Shown here: in pieces, positions 61,984 through 64,000 of the stretch
How the letters are laid out: every line of letters begins with the position of its first letter
Position numbering within the stretch: position 1 is the first letter of the stretch
Source: Mycobacterium botniense
GTDB taxonomy: Bacteria > Actinomycetota > Actinomycetes > Mycobacteriales > Mycobacteriaceae
DNA length: 64,000 nucleotides
Direction of reading: 5' to 3'
NCBI RefSeq assembly: GCF_010723305.1
Contig: NZ_BLKW01000002.1
Location: 186,001-250,000, forward strand
The notes under the pieces: model-generated
What the model was told of the DNA's origin: nothing
Database searches by the model: none
Seen by the model: only the letters and a program-made list of their open reading frames with translations
Translations under genes and position numbers: made by a program

Positions 61984-63780
61984 GTGCCCACTCACGCCAG
62001 CTCGAGGATCGCCAAGGTGCTGGTCGCCAACCGCGGTGAGATCGCGGTTCGGGTGATCCGTGCGGCCCGGGATGCCGGCTTGTCCAGCGTGGCGGTCTAC
62101 GCCGAGCCCGATGCCGACGCACCGCACGTCCGGCTGGCGGACGAGGCGTTTGCGCTGGGAGGCCAGACCTCGGCGGAGTCCTACCTGGATTTCGCCAAGC
62201 TTCTCGACGCCGCTGAGAAGTCCGGTGCCAATGCCGTTCATCCCGGCTACGGGTTTTTGAGCGAGAATGCTGATTTCGCGCAGGCGGTCATCGACGCCGG
62301 GCTGATCTGGATCGGGCCCAGCCCGCAGTCGATCCGCGACCTCGGGGACAAGGTCACTGCACGGCATATCGCCGCGCGGGCCAAGGCTCCGCTGGTGCCC
62401 GGGACACCGGAGCCGGTCAAAGACGCCGACGAAGTGGTGGCCTTCGCCCGTGAGCACGGTGTGCCGATCGCCATCAAGGCGGCGTTCGGGGGCGGCGGCA
62501 AGGGGATGAAAGTCGCCCGCACCCTCGAGGAGATCCCGCATCTTTATGAGTCGGCGGTGCGCGAGGCGACCGCCGCGTTCGGGCGCGGCGAATGTTTCGT
62601 CGAGCGCTATCTGGACAAGCCCCGCCACGTGGAGGCCCAGGTGATCGCCGACCAGCACGGCAACGTGGTGGTCGCCGGTACCCGCGACTGCTCACTGCAG
62701 CGGCGCTACCAGAAACTCGTCGAGGAGGCGCCGGCACCGTTTTTGACCGACGCGCAACGCAAAGAGATCCACGAATCCGCCAAGCGGATTTGCCGTGAAG
62801 CCCACTATTACGGCGCGGGCACCGTGGAATTCCTGGTCGGCCAGGACGGTTTGATCTCCTTCCTGGAGGTCAACACCCGCCTGCAGGTCGAGCACCCGGT
62901 CACCGAGGAAACCGCCGGCATCGACCTGGTTTTGCAACAGTTCAAGATCGCCAACGGCGAGAAACTCGATATCACCGAGGACCCGGCTCCGCGCGGACAC
63001 GCGATCGAATTCCGGATCAACGGCGAAGACGCGGGGCGCAACTTCCTGCCCGCGCCGGGTCCGGTCACCAAATTCCACCCCCCCAGCGGCCCGGGGGTGC
63101 GGCTGGACGCCGGGGTGGAAACCGGCTCGGTGATCGGCGGCCAGTTCGACTCGATGCTGGCCAAGCTGATCGTCTACGGCGCGACCCGTCAGGAAGCGAT
63201 CGCGCGGGCCCGCCGGGCACTCGACGAGTTCGAGGTCGAGGGCCTGGCCACGGTGATTCCGTTTCACCGGGCCATCGTGCGCGACCCGGCATTCATCGGT
63301 GACGAGAACGGCTTTTCGGTGCACACCCGCTGGATCGAGACCGAGTGGAACAACACTGTCGAGCCGTTCAGCGGCGGCGAGCCCCTCGATGACGAGGACG
63401 CCCGCCCACGGCAGAAGGTCGTTGTGGAGGTCGGTGGCCGACGCCTCGAGGTGTCACTTCCCGCCGACCTCGCACTCTCCGACGGCAGCAGCCGCGAACC
63501 CGCTGGTGTGATCCGCAAAAAGCCCAAGCCGCGCAAACGCGGCGGGCTCGGCGGCGCGGCAGCCTCGGGTGACGCGGTGACCGCGCCGATGCAGGGCACC
63601 GTGGTCAAGGTCGCTGTCGAAGAGGGGCAGCAGGTCGCCGCCGGTGATCTGGTGGTGGTGCTCGAGGCGATGAAAATGGAGAACCCGGTCACCGCGCACA
63701 AAGACGGCACGATCACCGGGCTGGCGGTCGAGGCCGGCGCTGCGATCACCCAGGGCACTGTGCTCGCCGAAATCAAGTAG
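61984..63780 (+). CDS. accA3: Acyl-CoA carboxylase biotinylated alpha subunit AccA3
   Basis: Carries biotin carboxylase and biotin carboxyl carrier domains; partner of AccD5 and other AccD subunits for malonyl-, methylmalonyl- and long-chain acyl-CoA carboxylation, including mycolic acid synthesis. 598 residues (600 in M. tuberculosis). ATP-grasp [34 protein letters not shown], and biotin site EAMKMEN (Lys564). The GTG at 61984 has AGGAGG four bases upstream. Biotinylated by BirA encoded nearby. Confidence 0.97.
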   Translation: MPTHASSRIAKVLVANRGEIAVRVIRAARDAGLSSVAVYAEPDADAPHVRLADEAFALGGQTSAESYLDFAKLLDAAEKSGANAVHPGYGFLSENADFAQAVIDAGLIWIGPSPQSIRDLGDKVTARHIAARAKAPLVPGTPEPVKDADEVVAFAREHGVPIAIKAAFGGGGKGMKVARTLEEIPHLYESAVREATAAFGRGECFVERYLDKPRHVEAQVIADQHGNVVVAGTRDCSLQRRYQKLVEEAPAPFLTDAQRKEIHESAKRICREAHYYGAGTVEFLVGQDGLISFLEVNTRLQVEHPVTEETAGIDLVLQQFKIANGEKLDITEDPAPRGHAIEFRINGEDAGRNFLPAPGPVTKFHPPSGPGVRLDAGVETGSVIGGQFDSMLAKLIVYGATRQEAIARARRALDEFEVEGLATVIPFHRAIVRDPAFIGDENGFSVHTRWIETEWNNTVEPFSGGEPLDDEDARPRQKVVVEVGGRRLEVSLPADLALSDGSSREPAGVIRKKPKPRKRGGLGGAAASGDAVTAPMQGTVVKVAVEEGQQVAAGDLVVVLEAMKMENPVTAHKDGTITGLAVEAGAAITQGTVLAEIK

Positions 63781-63810
63781 CCGGCGGCCGGAAACCACCC
63801 GGGCACGGGA

Positions 63811-63829
63811 CGGCGCGATCTCGGCGCCG
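63811..63829 (+). terminator. Hairpin after accA3
   Basis: CGGCGC (63811-63816) and GCGCCG (63824-63829), 6-bp stem with 7-nt loop, 31 bp after the accA3 stop. No T-tract. The rest of the sequence to the window end (about 170 bp) shows no gene I recognise. Confidence 0.35.
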
Positions 63830-64000
63830 GGCACGCGATCTGGCCAGGGCTGTTACCGACCGGGGCGGGGCTCGTTAGCGGGCCGGCCAAGACGCGGGTA
63901 CAGTCGAGACAGGTTGAGTTCACAGCCGCCCGGAGCAGCGTCATTGAGGTGTGGGGGCGCACGCACTCCCCGCCGTGAGGGCTTGTAGCGCTCGACGTGA

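Overview
The window is a stretch of high-GC Mycobacterium chromosome. Almost every gene has a recognisable counterpart, in the same order and orientation, in the M. tuberculosis region Rv3227 (aroA) to Rv3285 (accA3); this comparison is from memory, not from a search. Diagnostic genes include mtrA-mtrB-lpqB, whiB2, fbiA-fbiB, wbbL-rmlD, lcp1, pacL1-ctpC and accD5-accE5-accA3. It is not M. tuberculosis itself: several genes I remember there are absent (ppk2, Rv3238c-Rv3239c, Rv3243c, Rv3253c-Rv3254, the Rv3263 DNA methylase, Rv3273) and several are added. A PGRS-repeat gene suggests a slow-growing, non-tuberculous species, which I cannot name from sequence alone.

Layout. 1-2.8 kb: end of aroA, rsgA, a DUF732 protein. 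2.9-10 kb (mostly minus strand): stearoyl-CoA desaturase desA3 with its ferredoxin-type reductase, a wax ester/triacylglycerol synthase, a K+/H+ antiporter pair. 10-21.3 kb (minus): secA1, hibernation factor hpf, a ComF-type gene, the lpqB-mtrB-mtrA envelope/cell-division signalling operon, tmk, sahH. 21.4-23.8 kb (minus): alkane hydroxylase cluster alkB-rubA-rubB and its TetR-type regulator. 24.2-25.5 kb: an inserted 13E12-type HNH/DUF222 gene. 25.7-30 kb (minus): manA, a SIS-like gene and pmmA for mannose metabolism. 30-34.2 kb: whiB2 and the F420 operon fbiA-fbiB with a coupled NUDIX gene. 34.2-41.2 kb: an accessory island. 41.2-46.3 kb: manB, wbbL, rmlD (GDP-mannose and the rhamnose linker of the cell wall), lcp1. 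46.8-52.9 kb: zinc efflux pair pacL1-ctpC, a cation transporter-like protein, a methyltransferase, a CoA transferase and a secreted lectin. 52.9-64 kb: fadE25, purE-purK, gtrA, birA and the acyl-CoA carboxylase genes accD5, accE5, accA3 with maf, sseA and a SufE-like gene.

The most interesting part is the 34.2-41.2 kb island. A PGRS protein without a PE domain and a PecA-like aspartic protease without a PE domain are divergently transcribed. They share a 50-residue export signal followed by a nearly identical segment just after the predicted cleavage site, so they may be a substrate/protease pair or use a common export route. Next to them lies a 797-residue fusion of a membrane fatty-acid desaturase with an FAD-dependent oxidoreductase.

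Regulatory signals that can be read directly include a shared palindromic core (TACG-N4-CGTA) in front of both desA3 and its reductase, palindromes in front of alkB, a hairpin that covers the ribosome-binding site of the Rv3235-like gene, and at least twelve putative leaderless promoters (TANNNT about 6-8 nt before a start codon), two of them in mirror-image arrangement between birA and accD5.
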